38,757 nt of DNA from Gallibacterium salpingitidis (GCF_001678495.1 NZ_JTJL01000044.1:1-38757); one strand, 5' to 3'. Numbered from the stretch's first letter, positions 9,424-18,649 are shown. Numbers and translations: made by a program. The notes: generated from the sequence alone by a model not told the origin.

Positions 9424-10182
9424 TCAAGCCGGATTATCAATATCTTTAAACTCAACAGTAAGTTGATAATTTTCTGCTAACCAAGCAGCTAATGCTTTAA
9501 TACCATAGCGTTCGGTAGCGTGATGTCCAGCAGCAAAAAACTGAATATTTTGTTCACGAGCAGAATGTACAGTTTGTTCAGAAACTTCCCCTGTAATAAA
9601 AGCGTCACATCCTTTTGCGGCAGCCAAATCAATATAACCTTGACCACCGCCGGTACAGATGCCAATTTTTTGAATAGGTTGCTGCGGATCATTAGCGCAA
9701 TGTAAACATGTACGAGCTAATTGCTGGTTAATGCGTTGTGCTAACTCTGTACCTGAAATTGCTTGCGGTAGTTTTCCCCACATTGGAATCGAAATTGCGG
9801 AATCTTCCAATGGATAGAGTTCTGTTATACCCAATAATTTTGCTAATTGAGCATTATTGCCTAAGGTTGGATGCATATCGAGTGGAAGATGATAAGCATA
9901 TAAATTGATGTCGTTTTGGAGTAAGGTTTTAATACGTTTACCTTTCATACCACGAATACAAGGATTTTCATTTTTCCAAAAGTAGCCATGATGAACAATA
10001 ATTGCATCTGCATTAACGCTAACGGCATAATCGATTAAGGCTTGAGAGGCGGTAACACCAGCAACAATTTTGTTGATTTGTGTTTTACCTTCAACTTGTA
10101 AGCCATTTGGCGCGTAGTCATTGATCTTATCGCTATTAAGTAATTGATTAAGAATTTGTTCGAGTTCGAGATGATTAATCAT
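9424..10182 (-). CDS. ybgI: Nif3/YbgI family dinuclear metal-binding protein
   Basis: The product belongs to the Nif3-like family (YbgI in E. coli), toroidal hexamers with a two-metal centre; some members act as GTP cyclohydrolase I type 2 homologues, but the physiological reaction is not settled. The metal-binding residues are visible as VHHGYFW near residues 64-70 and AAGHHATERYG near the C-terminus, with the family motif GICTGGGQGY in between. The 252 residues match the usual length. AAGGAT precedes the ATG. It lies 21 bases after cca and is probably the last gene of ygiM-cca-ybgI. Confidence 0.93.
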   Translation of the reverse strand: MINHLELEQILNQLLNSDKINDYAPNGLQVEGKTQINKIVAGVTASQALIDYAVSVNADAIIVHHGYFWKNENPCIRGMKGKRIKTLLQNDINLYAYHLPLDMHPTLGNNAQLAKLLGITELYPLEDSAISIPMWGKLPQAISGTELAQRINQQLARTCLHCANDPQQPIQKIGICTGGGQGYIDLAAAKGCDAFITGEVSEQTVHSAREQNIQFFAAGHHATERYGIKALAAWLAENYQLTVEFKDIDNPA

Positions 10183-10203
10183 AATATCCTTGGCAATCTG
10201 AAG

Positions 10204-11376
10204 TTATTGAGAAATCGCCAATATACGGCGATGGTAAAGTTCGAGTTTAATGTGTTGCTGACGAAAACCTGCAGCAATAATTTGTTGGACATCTACTGCC
10301 TTGGCTTGTTGATACCACTGTAGCCATTGCTGTTGTTGAGCTAAAGTAAAGTGATTGAAAATAGCTCGATAAAGCAAACATAGATTAGTGAGTCTTTGTG
10401 GTTTTCGCCAACAGTCTAGTTGATCGAAGAGCGTAATAATCTCTTCGCTGGTCAAAGAGGCAGTTTGTGAGAAGTTATTGACAAATTGTACTGCTAATAA
10501 TGCGTTATCTAGATAGGCTGATGGTGCTTTATAACGTTGGCATAATTGCTGAATTTGTAATTGAATTTGCTGCAGAGTTTGTTGCTCAGCTATCTGCTGA
10601 TTTTGTAGGTATAAGCTGACAAAAAAGAACGCAAAACGTAATGTTTTTTGCTCTAACTCTGACATTTCAGCAATTAATAAATTTAAACGAACCAATGTTT
10701 CACTAAGGTGTGGATTGGCTTGATCAAATAACGGAGCTAATTCGTTAAATAATGTAATGGCGCCAACTTCAGCTAACACCTGAAAATAGATCTCGGGGTG
10801 AGCATAACTGAGTGCTTTTTCAGTTTCTAGCCAGACACGTTCCGCTGTTAATGCCTGTAATTCACCACTAGCAACCATTTTTTTCATTAAAGCTAATGTT
10901 TCATCAGCAACAGTAAAACCGAGTGGATAGAAGCGAGCGGCAAAACGAGCTACACGTAAAACACGAAGTGGATCTTCACTAAAAGCCGCAGAGATATGGC
11001 GTAATTTTTTTTGTTTTAAATCGGCAATACCGTTATAAGGATCGTGAAGATTACCTTGTAGATCTTCGGCAATGGCATTAATGGTTAAATCACGACGGAT
11101 AAGATCTTGCTCAAGCGTAATTTCTGGAGAAAAATCACAGCAAAAGCCAGTATAACCTTTACCTGTTTTACGTTCTGTTCTGGCGAGAGCATATTCTTGC
11201 TTAGTTTGAGGATGCAAAAAGACAGGGAAATCCTTACCAACTTGTAGGTATCCCTGTTTTAATAGATCATTGGGTGTAGCATGGACGACCAACCAATCTT
11301 TGTCTGTTACAGGTAGCCCCAATAAGCGATCACGCACCGCCCCACCAACGAGATAGATTTCTGGTTGTTGCGCCAT
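10204..11376 (-). CDS. cca: CCA-adding enzyme (tRNA nucleotidyltransferase) with degenerate HD region
   Basis: The enzyme adds or repairs the 3'-CCA end of tRNA. The nucleotidyltransferase head is intact: GGAVRD (11-16), catalytic D25 and D27 (TDKDW), RRDLTINA (94-101), [16 protein letters not shown] and the ERVW motif near 179. The length is 390 residues against about 412 in E. coli. The C-terminal HD phosphohydrolase region of the long proteobacterial form has lost its signature: where E. coli has CHDLGKG this protein has a run of hydrophobic residues near 248-258, and the HHGHG segment is absent. The distal WRKPQR motif remains. A TTG at 11382 is an alternative start; ATG 11376 overlaps the stop of the preceding gene (TAATG). 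Confidence 0.95.
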   Translation of the reverse strand: MAQQPEIYLVGGAVRDRLLGLPVTDKDWLVVHATPNDLLKQGYLQVGKDFPVFLHPQTKQEYALARTERKTGKGYTGFCCDFSPEITLEQDLIRRDLTINAIAEDLQGNLHDPYNGIADLKQKKLRHISAAFSEDPLRVLRVARFAARFYPLGFTVADETLALMKKMVASGELQALTAERVWLETEKALSYAHPEIYFQVLAEVGAITLFNELAPLFDQANPHLSETLVRLNLLIAEMSELEQKTLRFAFFFVSLYLQNQQIAEQQTLQQIQLQIQQLCQRYKAPSAYLDNALLAVQFVNNFSQTASLTSEEIITLFDQLDCWRKPQRLTNLCLLYRAIFNHFTLAQQQQWLQWYQQAKAVDVQQIIAAGFRQQHIKLELYHRRILAISQ

Positions 11377-11984
11377 TACCAACGTTCTCTGCGACGACGA
11401 GGAATAAGCACTGGAATAATTAAACCAAGAATTAATCCAGCTGCTAATACAGAACCGCCATAAATGAACCAGCGGATAATAATGCCACGTTTTTCGGAAT
11501 CTAGCATTGCTTCTAAATCTTTATTTTTATTCTTGAGAATATCAACTTGACGATTAAGTTGAGAGTTTTGTTCGAGTAATTCACTACTTTGTTTTTCGGC
11601 TTGTTGGGTACGACGTTGCATTTCATTTGTTCGTTGTTGCCAGTCGTTATTAATTTGATTGAGTTTTAGTGTTAACTCATCAATTTTTTTCTGTAAGGCA
11701 GGTACTTGTTCTTTACTGCTAGGTGTATTACTAAGCTCACTGGTTAAGAGCCAACCTTCACGATTACGACTGTCACGAATGTGAGTATATTTATCTTTTT
11801 GTTCTAAAACGGTAACCGCTTCACCAGATTTAATAGTACCAACAATTTTAAATTGATCACTTGCCCCTTTGCGTAGGTAAGTGCTTAGATTTTCAGAAAC
11901 ATATTGCGTTTGTGCAAAGGCACATTGGCTGACGATAAATAGGGTGGAAAATATCCCGAATAAATGTGAAAGTTTTTTCATCAT
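11376..11984 (-). CDS. ygiM: TIGR04211-type SH3 domain membrane-anchored protein (YgiM-like)
   Basis: The 202-residue protein has a signal peptide (about 1-24, ending CAFAQ) and a bacterial SH3 domain (about 28-88, with [10 protein letters not shown] and the GWLL strand). A long coiled coil rich in Q, K, E and N (about 95-165) follows. One C-terminal transmembrane helix (about 170-194) and a very basic tail (RRRRERW) close it. This matches the SH3-and-anchor family to which E. coli YgiM belongs. It probably hangs in the periplasm from the inner membrane; its role is unknown. As in E. coli it is next to cca, with a stop-start overlap (TAATG). Two adjacent ATGs (11984 and 11981) are possible starts. 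Confidence 0.88.
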   Translation of the reverse strand: MMKKLSHLFGIFSTLFIVSQCAFAQTQYVSENLSTYLRKGASDQFKIVGTIKSGEAVTVLEQKDKYTHIRDSRNREGWLLTSELSNTPSSKEQVPALQKKIDELTLKLNQINNDWQQRTNEMQRRTQQAEKQSSELLEQNSQLNRQVDILKNKNKDLEAMLDSEKRGIIIRWFIYGGSVLAAGLILGLIIPVLIPRRRRERW

Positions 11985-12044
11985 ACGTTCTTTATTGGTT
12001 TGAAAAAGATCTAACTTTTGAAGCTAGGTTAACTAATTGCTATT

Positions 12045-12080
12045 AAACGAAATGCAGCGATTTGCTGCATTTCGTTTTAT
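12045..12080 (-). terminator. Terminator after the pit operon
   Basis: A 14-bp perfect stem (12045-12058 with 12064-12077) and a five-base loop lie 19 bases beyond the pit stop codon. They separate pit from the ygiM-cca-ybgI operon. The flanks carry short T-runs on both strands. Confidence 0.85.
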
Positions 12081-12095
12081 TGGTGAGGAGGTATT

Positions 12096-13355
12096 CTACA
12101 ATAATATCGCTTTTAGGGTATAGAAAATTATCACAGAGAAGAAGGCACCTGCAGGTAATGTGATAATCCAAGAAGATATAATATTACGGATAACAGCTAA
12201 GTTTAATGCTGCAATACCACGTGCAAAACCAACACCAAGAACAGCACCAACTAAAGTCTGTGTAGTAGAAATTGGTAAACCGGTACCTGAAGCAAGGATA
12301 ACGGTTGTGGCAGTAGCAAATTGAGCTGCGAAACCACGACTTGGCGTTAAATCCGTAATTCCTGTACCAATAGTATCCATTACTCGCTGTCCCATTACTG
12401 CTAAACCGGCAATAATACCTAAGGCACCAAGTGGTAGCACCCACCAAGCCATAGTCGTTTTACCAGCAATAACACCACCATGATCAATGATTGAAACAAC
12501 AGCAGATAGTGGTCCGATAGCATTTGCTACATCGTTTGAGCCATGAGCGAATGCCATTGAACAGGCAGTTAATAACATTAATAGGCGGAATACTTTTTCT
12601 ACAGCACCAAAGCCAGCAGTAGCTTTTTTCTCAAAAGATTGACTACGAAGATAGAAAGCACAAGCAATAGTAGCTAAAACACTGAGAATTAACGAAATAA
12701 GGAATGTTTCGCCATTAGTAAGATGCAAACCAATATGTTTAAGACCTTTTTTGATAGTGACTAATGAAATAATTAAAATGGTCAGCCCCATATAAAAAGG
12801 AGCAAAACGTTTCGCATTAAATAATGGTTGTTCTGTATCAAAGATCAGTTTTTGCGTACTACTAAAAATAAGATAAGCAATAATACCAGCAATAAAAGGT
12901 GTAATAATCCAACTACCAAAAATACCAGATAAGCTACCCCATTCAACAGCATCACTACCAACAGTAACACAAGCGAAACCTACAATTGCTCCAATGATTG
13001 TGTGAGTAGTTGATACCGGCCAACCAACACGAGAAGCAAAAACTAGCCAGAAGCCTGCAGAAAGCAAAGATGCCATCATCCCTAAAACTAAGATTTCAGG
13101 TTGGTGAATAAATAGTGTTGGATCAATGATACCGTCTTTAATAGTTTCGGCAACTTCACCACCGGCAAGATAAGCACCAGCGCCTTCAAAAATAATTGCA
13201 ATGATAATTGCTTGACGAGGTGTAATTGCTTTTGAACCAACAGAAGTACCCATCGCATTTGATACGTCATTAGCACCAATACCGAATGCCATTAAAAAAC
13301 CAAATATCGCAGTCAGCACTACCAGAAGAGTACTGTAATTAGATAATATTTCCAT
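12096..13355 (-). CDS. pit: Inorganic phosphate transporter, Pit family
   Basis: The product is a PiT-family phosphate permease, a metal-phosphate/proton (or cation) symporter of the inner membrane. The two inverted PiT signature repeats are clear: GANDVSNAMGTSVGSKAIT near residues 27-45 and AHGSNDVANAIGPLSAV near 270-286. About ten transmembrane segments fill 419 residues. AGGAT stands eight bases before the ATG. It follows a DUF47/PhoU-like gene by 33 bases. That pairing is common in bacteria and suggests the small protein modulates transport. I keep the symbol generic because the PitA/PitB distinction cannot be made. Confidence 0.94.
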   Translation of the reverse strand: MEILSNYSTLLVVLTAIFGFLMAFGIGANDVSNAMGTSVGSKAITPRQAIIIAIIFEGAGAYLAGGEVAETIKDGIIDPTLFIHQPEILVLGMMASLLSAGFWLVFASRVGWPVSTTHTIIGAIVGFACVTVGSDAVEWGSLSGIFGSWIITPFIAGIIAYLIFSSTQKLIFDTEQPLFNAKRFAPFYMGLTILIISLVTIKKGLKHIGLHLTNGETFLISLILSVLATIACAFYLRSQSFEKKATAGFGAVEKVFRLLMLLTACSMAFAHGSNDVANAIGPLSAVVSIIDHGGVIAGKTTMAWWVLPLGALGIIAGLAVMGQRVMDTIGTGITDLTPSRGFAAQFATATTVILASGTGLPISTTQTLVGAVLGVGFARGIAALNLAVIRNIISSWIITLPAGAFFSVIIFYTLKAILL

Positions 13356-13388
13356 AAGTAATCCTAATAAATAATGTATCGTGGCGGC

Positions 13389-14069
13389 TTATGAGCGAGC
13401 CAGCATTAATTCAATACGAGAACCTACACGTTGTGCTTGATCTGCTAAAACACCAACCCATTCAATAACTTTGTATAAGAACACCATATCAATTGGATTA
13501 TAAGAGTCTTCTAATTCTAGTAATTTACGACGTAATACGATCTGCATATGATCAGTATCATCTTCGATTTTATCGAGTTCATTAATCATATCATTGACAA
13601 AATTAACTTCTCTGCCTCTAAAACCGGTTTCCAGTAATTGATCCATTTCATCAATTACACGACGAGCCTGATCGCTAGAATCTAAACTACGGCGTACATA
13701 AGATAAAAATTCAGCTTGAATTTGTTCAGGTACTTTTAATTGACGACCAATAACGCGACCTGAAATATCTTTAGCATAGTTAGCCAATTTATCTAATTGG
13801 GTTACTAGCTCTAATAAGTCAGTACGTTCTACTGGCATAAATAAGCCACGAGGGAGTTTTAAACGAATTTCACGTTTTAATAAATCAGCTTGTTTTTCGA
13901 GTTCTGAGATTTTGGTACGCAATTGCATAGCAGTATCCCAGTCATCAGCAAAACAGGCTTCAAAAAATGGGATTAACATTGCACAAGCTTCATTCACTTT
14001 TGTAGAGTGTTTTTGCAACGGTTTAAGCGGGGATTGGGCAAATAGACCAAGAATGTTATTAATTGCCAT
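13389..14069 (-). CDS. DUF47/TIGR00153 PhoU-like protein (Pit accessory)
   Basis: This 226-residue, all-helical, cytoplasmic protein belongs to the DUF47 family (TIGR00153), which resembles PhoU and is often encoded before a Pit transporter. Family landmarks are the N-terminal FAQSPLKPLQKH, the acidic metal-binding style heptads (EKQADLLKREIRLKLPRGLF; INELDKIEDDTDHM) and the C-terminal KVIEWVGVLADQAQRVG. An ATG at 14075 is too close to AGGAG; the ATG at 14069 has that element about seven bases away and is preferred. By analogy with other DUF47-pit pairs it may regulate phosphate uptake, which is an inference from position. Confidence 0.9.
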   Translation of the reverse strand: MAINNILGLFAQSPLKPLQKHSTKVNEACAMLIPFFEACFADDWDTAMQLRTKISELEKQADLLKREIRLKLPRGLFMPVERTDLLELVTQLDKLANYAKDISGRVIGRQLKVPEQIQAEFLSYVRRSLDSSDQARRVIDEMDQLLETGFRGREVNFVNDMINELDKIEDDTDHMQIVLRRKLLELEDSYNPIDMVFLYKVIEWVGVLADQAQRVGSRIELMLARS

Positions 14070-14228
14070 ATACATCTCCTTAGTTGAGTTTATAGGCGAG
14101 CTTTGAAATGTTGAAATCGGCGCGAATTTTACAATAGACCATTTTCTACTGACAAGATTTTATTTTACGCACTCCCGAAAAAATTTGCTAAAGTAGCGTC
14201 AATTATTTCATTTAGAGAGAAATCTATT

Positions 14229-15293
14229 ATGTCGCAAGAAATAGAATTAAAATTAACGGCAAATCAAGAAGTTATTAATAGTTTAAAGCAAGAATTAAGT
14301 CATTTCCAATTATTAACGCAAAAGCAGGTTTTTAGTCAAAATAGCTATTTCGATACTGAAGATCATTTTTTTGCTAAGAAAAAGATGGGATTACGAGTCA
14401 GAAAGGAACAAGATCGTTATACGATGACGCTAAAAACTGCAGGTTCAACACAAGGCGCGTTGCATATTCGTCCTGAATATAATGTGCAATTATCTAGCAG
14501 TACTCCAGATATGACGCAATTTGCACAATATGCAGAATTGCAGCTTGAACGTGACTATCAAACCTTACAAAGCACGATACAACCAATCTTTAGTACTGAT
14601 TTTCAACGTGAATACTATCTATTGGAAACAGGTAATGGAACGCAGTTAGAAATTGCCATTGATCAGGGGAAAATTCTTGCAAAGCAACAGCAAGCACCAA
14701 TTAGTGAGATTGAAATTGAGTTAAAAAACGGCAAGGTGATTGATGTATTGAATTTTGTGCAGAATTTGCTGTTTTTAGATGGCATGCGTTTAGGTCAAGA
14801 GAGCAAAGCAGAGCGGGGCTATCAGCTTGCTGGATTAGGAAAAGCAGCACAAAAAGTGACTTTCAATGATTGGCAGCAGTTATTGCAGCAACATTATGTA
14901 TCGGCACAGGAGCAAATTTTAGCGTTATACCAATATGAGTTACGTTTATTAAAATTTTTAGAGCAAACGGATCGTAGTAAATTAATTTCGAATGCAGAAG
15001 CAACGACAACAATGCTCGATCTATTTTCTAAGTTATATCAATACTATGTTGAAAAAACAGCATTATTGCAGCAAGCAGCATCAACGCTAGAACAACAACA
15101 GTTAGCTGTTGCTGAAATTATTGACGATGTGTATGAGGGGAATCAGGTTGTTTATCAACAACTTCGCCAAATTATTGCACGTCATCTTGAACATCAGGAT
15201 CATGCAAAAGCAATCCAGCAACTGTTTGACTTAACAGCACAAGGTCAATACTTACAAAGAATGATTAATCTTTTGAAATTTACATTGAAATAG
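14229..15293 (+). CDS. ygiF: CYTH domain inorganic triphosphatase (YgiF-like), no recognisable CHAD
   Basis: The N-terminal 200 residues form a CYTH (triphosphate tunnel) domain: the starting EIELKL motif (ExExK), GLRVRKEQDRYTMTLK, the acidic IEIELKNG strand and a final GQESKAERGYQL. E. coli YgiF with this fold hydrolyses inorganic triphosphate. The remaining 150 residues are helical and glutamine/leucine-rich. In E. coli that half is a CHAD domain with conserved histidines and a total length of 433; here the protein is 354 residues and I see no CHAD-type histidine/arginine helices, so the C-half is shortened and diverged. GAGAGA precedes the ATG. radA follows after 13 bases. Confidence 0.88.
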   Translation: MSQEIELKLTANQEVINSLKQELSHFQLLTQKQVFSQNSYFDTEDHFFAKKKMGLRVRKEQDRYTMTLKTAGSTQGALHIRPEYNVQLSSSTPDMTQFAQYAELQLERDYQTLQSTIQPIFSTDFQREYYLLETGNGTQLEIAIDQGKILAKQQQAPISEIEIELKNGKVIDVLNFVQNLLFLDGMRLGQESKAERGYQLAGLGKAAQKVTFNDWQQLLQQHYVSAQEQILALYQYELRLLKFLEQTDRSKLISNAEATTTMLDLFSKLYQYYVEKTALLQQAASTLEQQQLAVAEIIDDVYEGNQVVYQQLRQIIARHLEHQDHAKAIQQLFDLTAQGQYLQRMINLLKFTLK

Positions 15294-15306
15294 CATTGAA
15301 AAAATT

Positions 15307-16677
15307 ATGGCAAAAGTAAAAACAGCCTATGTTTGTAACGACTGCGGCGCGGAATATGCTCGTTGGCAAGGGCAATGCAGTGCTTGCCAAGCTTGGAATA
15401 CAATTACTGAAGTGCGTTTAGCGGCAACACCGAATAAAGGTGATCGGTTTAGTGGTTATGCAGGTGCAAGCGGCAGTAAAGTACAAAAATTATCAGAAAT
15501 CAGCTTAACGGAATTACCACGTTTTAGCAGTGGTTTTAATGAGTTAGATCGTGTGTTAGGCGGTGGTATCGTTCCGGGAAGTGCCATTTTAATTGGTGGT
15601 CATCCTGGTGCTGGGAAAAGTACCTTATTGCTGCAAGTAATGTGTGGCTTAGCACAACAAATGCCAACATTGTATGTGACAGGTGAAGAATCATTGCAAC
15701 AGGTGGCAATGCGTGCGAAAAGATTGAATTTGCCAATGGAAAATTTGCAGATGTTATCAGAAACTTCAGTGGAGCAAATTTGTATATTGGCAGATCAATT
15801 GCAACCTAAAGTAATGGTGATTGACTCGATTCAAGTAATGCATTTGGCTGATATTCAATCTTCACCAGGCAGTGTGGCGCAGGTTAGAGAGTGTGCCTCG
15901 TTTTTGACGAGATATGCTAAGACGAAACAAGTGGCAATCATTATGGTTGGCCATGTTACCAAAGATGGCACTTTAGCCGGACCGAAAGTGTTAGAGCACT
16001 GTATAGACTGTTCTATTTTATTAGAAGGTGAGTCTGATTCACGCTTCCGTACTTTACGCAGTCAGAAAAACCGTTTTGGTGCGGTTAATGAACTGGGAGT
16101 TTTCGGAATGACTGAACAAGGTTTGAAAGAGGTAAAAAATCCATCGGCGATTTTTCTTAGTCGTGGTGAAGAACAAACACCGGGAAGTTCTGTGGTCGTA
16201 CTATGGGAAGGCACACGTCCTTTATTAGTGGAAATTCAAGCATTAGTCGATCATTCAATGTTGGCTAATCCTCGTCGTGTTGCAGTTGGTTTGGATCATA
16301 ATCGTGTTGCCCTATTACTTGCTGTTTTGCATCGTCATGGTGGATTGCAAATGGCGGATCAAGATATTTTCGTCAATGTTGTTGGTGGGGTGAAAGTGAG
16401 TGAAACCAGCGCGGATCTGGCATTGTTATTAGCCTTGATCTCAAGCTTCCGCAATCGGGCTTTACCAAGGGATTTAGTGGTGTTTGGTGAGGTTGGTTTA
16501 GCAGGTGAAATTCGCCCAGTACCAAGTGGACAAGAGCGGATCAGTGAAGCTGCAAAACATGGTTTTCGTCGAGCAATAGTGCCTTATGCTAATCGACCGA
16601 AAAATCCGATTGATAATATGCAAGTTTTTGTAGTGAAAAAGTTAAGTGATGCGCTGCAAGTACTAGACGGTTTTTAA
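15307..16677 (+). CDS. radA: DNA repair protein RadA
   Basis: RadA (Sms) is a RecA-like, hexameric ATPase that promotes branch migration in recombination. The domains are complete in 456 residues: an N-terminal C4 zinc finger (C10, C13, C24, C27), a RecA core with Walker A GGHPGAGKST (97-106) and a Walker B near VMVIDSIQ, the diagnostic KNRFG motif (254-258), and a C-terminal Lon-like S5 fold domain. The ribosome binding site before the ATG is weak, so it may depend on translation of the CYTH gene 13 bases upstream. Confidence 0.97.
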   Translation: MAKVKTAYVCNDCGAEYARWQGQCSACQAWNTITEVRLAATPNKGDRFSGYAGASGSKVQKLSEISLTELPRFSSGFNELDRVLGGGIVPGSAILIGGHPGAGKSTLLLQVMCGLAQQMPTLYVTGEESLQQVAMRAKRLNLPMENLQMLSETSVEQICILADQLQPKVMVIDSIQVMHLADIQSSPGSVAQVRECASFLTRYAKTKQVAIIMVGHVTKDGTLAGPKVLEHCIDCSILLEGESDSRFRTLRSQKNRFGAVNELGVFGMTEQGLKEVKNPSAIFLSRGEEQTPGSSVVVLWEGTRPLLVEIQALVDHSMLANPRRVAVGLDHNRVALLLAVLHRHGGLQMADQDIFVNVVGGVKVSETSADLALLLALISSFRNRALPRDLVVFGEVGLAGEIRPVPSGQERISEAAKHGFRRAIVPYANRPKNPIDNMQVFVVKKLSDALQVLDGF

Positions 16678-16710
16678 CCAATTATGCGAAAAAATATTTA
16701 CTGATAAACA

Positions 16711-16739
16711 TTGGTTTTTATGCCGTTTTATGGTATAAA
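16711..16739 (+). promoter_or_regulatory. Promoter of rpsB-tsf
   Basis: TTGGTT (16711-16716) and TATAAA (16734-16739) are separated by 17 bases. A TG one base upstream makes it an extended -10 (TGGTATAAA). The region downstream of the -10 is GC-rich (ACGCACCGCC), a discriminator typical of stringently controlled ribosomal promoters. The predicted 5' leader is about 135 bases, long enough for the folded S2 site. Confidence 0.75.
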
Positions 16740-16792
16740 ACGCACCGCCTTTTTGTCGTAAAAATTTAAAAAGGTAAATTTATTATTTCACA

Positions 16793-16848
16793 CACATATC
16801 TACACTAACAATCGGGGTGCCAAACGGTCGATTGTCTAGGGATATGTG
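16793..16848 (+). promoter_or_regulatory. rpsB leader RNA hairpin, probable S2 autoregulatory site
   Basis: Two nested stems are visible. An 8-bp outer stem pairs 16793-16800 with 16841-16848, and a 7-bp inner stem pairs 16808-16814 with 16829-16835, separated by an asymmetric internal loop (7 and 5 bases). The apical loop holds GGGTGCC. The structure ends 33 bases before the rpsB ATG. Translational autocontrol of rpsB-tsf by S2 through a conserved leader is known in gammaproteobacteria; that this hairpin is the S2 site is inferred. Confidence 0.65.
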
Positions 16849-16881
16849 GAGGCTAAACCCCAATTAAATAAGGAAAAAATT

Positions 16882-17631
16882 ATGGCACAAGTTACAATGC
16901 GTGAAATGCTACAAGCTGGCGTTCATTTCGGTCACCAAACTCGTTACTGGAATCCAAAAATGAAACCATTCATTTTCGGACCACGCAACGGCGTTCATAT
17001 CATCAACTTAGAAAAAACTTTACCTATGTTTAATGCAGCGTTAGAAGAATTAAAACGCATTGCAGCAAATAACGGTAAAATTCTTTTCGTTGGTACAAAA
17101 CGTGCCGCAACTGATCCAGTGCAAGCAGCAGCATTAGATTGCCAACAATATTATGTAAACCACCGTTGGTTAGGTGGTATGTTGACTAACTGGAAAACAG
17201 TTCGTCAATCAATCAAACGCTTAAAAGATTTAGAAACTCAATCTCAAGATGGTACTTTCGACAAATTAACCAAAAAAGAAGCGTTAATGCGTACTCGTGA
17301 GATGGAAAAATTAGAGTTAAGTCTTGGCGGTATCAAAGATATGGGCGGATTACCTGATGCGTTATTCGTTATCGCAGCAGATCACGAACATATCGCAGTT
17401 AAAGAAGCAAATAACCTAGGTATTCCAGTGTTTGCGATTGTTGATACTAACTCTGATCCAGATGGCGTTGATTATGTGATTCCTGGTAATGATGACGCAG
17501 TAAGAGCAATTCAACTTTACTTAACTGCAGCAGCAGAAGCTGTTAAAGAAGGTAAAGCACAAGCTCAAGGTGCAGTTGCAGAAGAAGCTTTTGAAGAATT
17601 AGCGGCAGACGCTGAAGCAAAAGTAGAATAA
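16882..17631 (+). CDS. rpsB: 30S ribosomal protein S2
   Basis: S2 binds late to the back of the small subunit. The 249-residue protein starts [20 protein letters not shown] and contains [24 protein letters not shown] and [25 protein letters not shown], all family landmarks. A longer in-frame ATG at 16846 lies inside the folded leader and would add 12 atypical residues; AAGGA sits eight bases before the ATG at 16882, so that is the start. The C-terminus is alanine and glutamate rich, as usual. It is the first gene of rpsB-tsf. Confidence 0.98.
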   Translation: MAQVTMREMLQAGVHFGHQTRYWNPKMKPFIFGPRNGVHIINLEKTLPMFNAALEELKRIAANNGKILFVGTKRAATDPVQAAALDCQQYYVNHRWLGGMLTNWKTVRQSIKRLKDLETQSQDGTFDKLTKKEALMRTREMEKLELSLGGIKDMGGLPDALFVIAADHEHIAVKEANNLGIPVFAIVDTNSDPDGVDYVIPGNDDAVRAIQLYLTAAAEAVKEGKAQAQGAVAEEAFEELAADAEAKVE

Positions 17632-17690
17632 TCTTATTGGGATCTAATAAGGTTAAATCCCTTATTAACCACAGTAAACTAATTGGTTAG

Positions 17691-17720
17691 CAGGGGACTC
17701 ATTAGGGTTCCCTGTTTTAT
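17691..17720 (+). terminator. Attenuator between rpsB and tsf
   Basis: An 8-bp stem (17691-17698 with 17707-17714, one G-T pair) and an 8-base loop are followed by TTTTAT. A second small stem, GGTTAA/TTAACC, lies just upstream (about 17651-17669). An intergenic attenuator that lets only part of the transcripts continue to tsf is known in E. coli; the position here fits that role. Confidence 0.65.
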
Positions 17721-17760
17721 ATAAAATGTGGTCTAACTGACACAGAAAGAGGATTTAAAA

Positions 17761-18609
17761 ATGGCTGAAATTACAGCATCATTAGTAAAAGAACTTCGTG
17801 AACGTACTGGCGCAGGTATGATGGAGTGCAAAAAAGCACTTGTTGAAGCTAACGGTGATATCGAATTAGCAATCGACAATATGCGCAAATCTGGTCAAGC
17901 GAAAGCAGCTAAAAAAGCTGGTCGTGTAGCAGCGGAAGGTGTAATTGTAATCCGCGTACAAGATGGTTATGGTGTAGCAGTTGAAATGAACTGTGAAACT
18001 GACTTCGTAGCAAAAGATGCAGGATTCTTAGGTTTAGCAGCTAAAGTTGCTGATTACGCATTAGCAAACAAAGAAACTGATATCGAAGCATTAAAAGCAA
18101 AATTCGAAGAAGAACGTACTGCATTAGTAGCGAAAATTGGTGAAAACATGAATATTCGTCGTGTTTCAGCAATTAACGGTGCTTCTGTAGGTTCATACTT
18201 ACATGGTGCGAAAATTGGTGTATTAGTTGCAGCAGAAAATGCAGACGATGAATTATTGAAACACGTTGCAATGCACATTGCAGCAAGCCGTCCAGAATAT
18301 GTAAATCCATCTGATGTTCCGGCAGAAGTGGTTGCACACGAACGTCAAATCCAAGTGGATATTGCAATGCAATCTGGTAAACCACGTGAAATCGCAGAAA
18401 AAATGGTTGAAGGCCGTATGAAGAAATTCACTGGTGAAGTTTCTTTAACTGGTCAACCATTTGTTATGGATCCATCAAAAACTGTTGGTGACTTATTAAA
18501 AGAAAAAGGTGCAACTGTTGTTAACTTCATCCGTTTAGAAGTTGGTGAAGGTATCGAAAAAGTTGAAGCAGATTTCGCAGCAGAAGTTGCAGCGATGTCA
18601 AAAGCTTAA
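17761..18609 (+). CDS. tsf: Elongation factor Ts
   Basis: EF-Ts is the guanine nucleotide exchange factor of EF-Tu. The 282-residue protein has the N-terminal UBA-like domain with the signature [16 protein letters not shown], the TDFVAK motif near residues 80-85 that contacts EF-Tu, the core repeats, and a short C-terminal module. AGAGGA precedes the ATG. It lies 129 bases after rpsB beyond an attenuator, and a strong terminator follows. Confidence 0.98.
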   Translation: MAEITASLVKELRERTGAGMMECKKALVEANGDIELAIDNMRKSGQAKAAKKAGRVAAEGVIVIRVQDGYGVAVEMNCETDFVAKDAGFLGLAAKVADYALANKETDIEALKAKFEEERTALVAKIGENMNIRRVSAINGASVGSYLHGAKIGVLVAAENADDELLKHVAMHIAASRPEYVNPSDVPAEVVAHERQIQVDIAMQSGKPREIAEKMVEGRMKKFTGEVSLTGQPFVMDPSKTVGDLLKEKGATVVNFIRLEVGEGIEKVEADFAAEVAAMSKA

Positions 18610-18621
18610 TCATCGACTGAT

Positions 18622-18649
18622 AAAAAAGCGAGGAAACTCGCTTTTTTTA
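18622..18649 (+). terminator. Strong terminator after tsf
   Basis: GCGAG-GAAA-CTCGC is extended by six A-T pairs (18622-18632 with 18637-18647) and ends in a run of seven T. It is a textbook intrinsic terminator closing rpsB-tsf. Confidence 0.95.

Noticed and set aside
10600..10640. Disrupted or frameshifted cca because of its short length and missing HD motif
   Set aside because: The frame is open throughout, and conserved segments before and after the HD region are in one frame, so this is divergence rather than a pseudogene.
16846..16881. N-terminal extension of S2 from an ATG at 16846
   Set aside because: The added residues are not part of the family, the codon lies within the folded leader, and the ATG at 16882 has a proper AAGGA.
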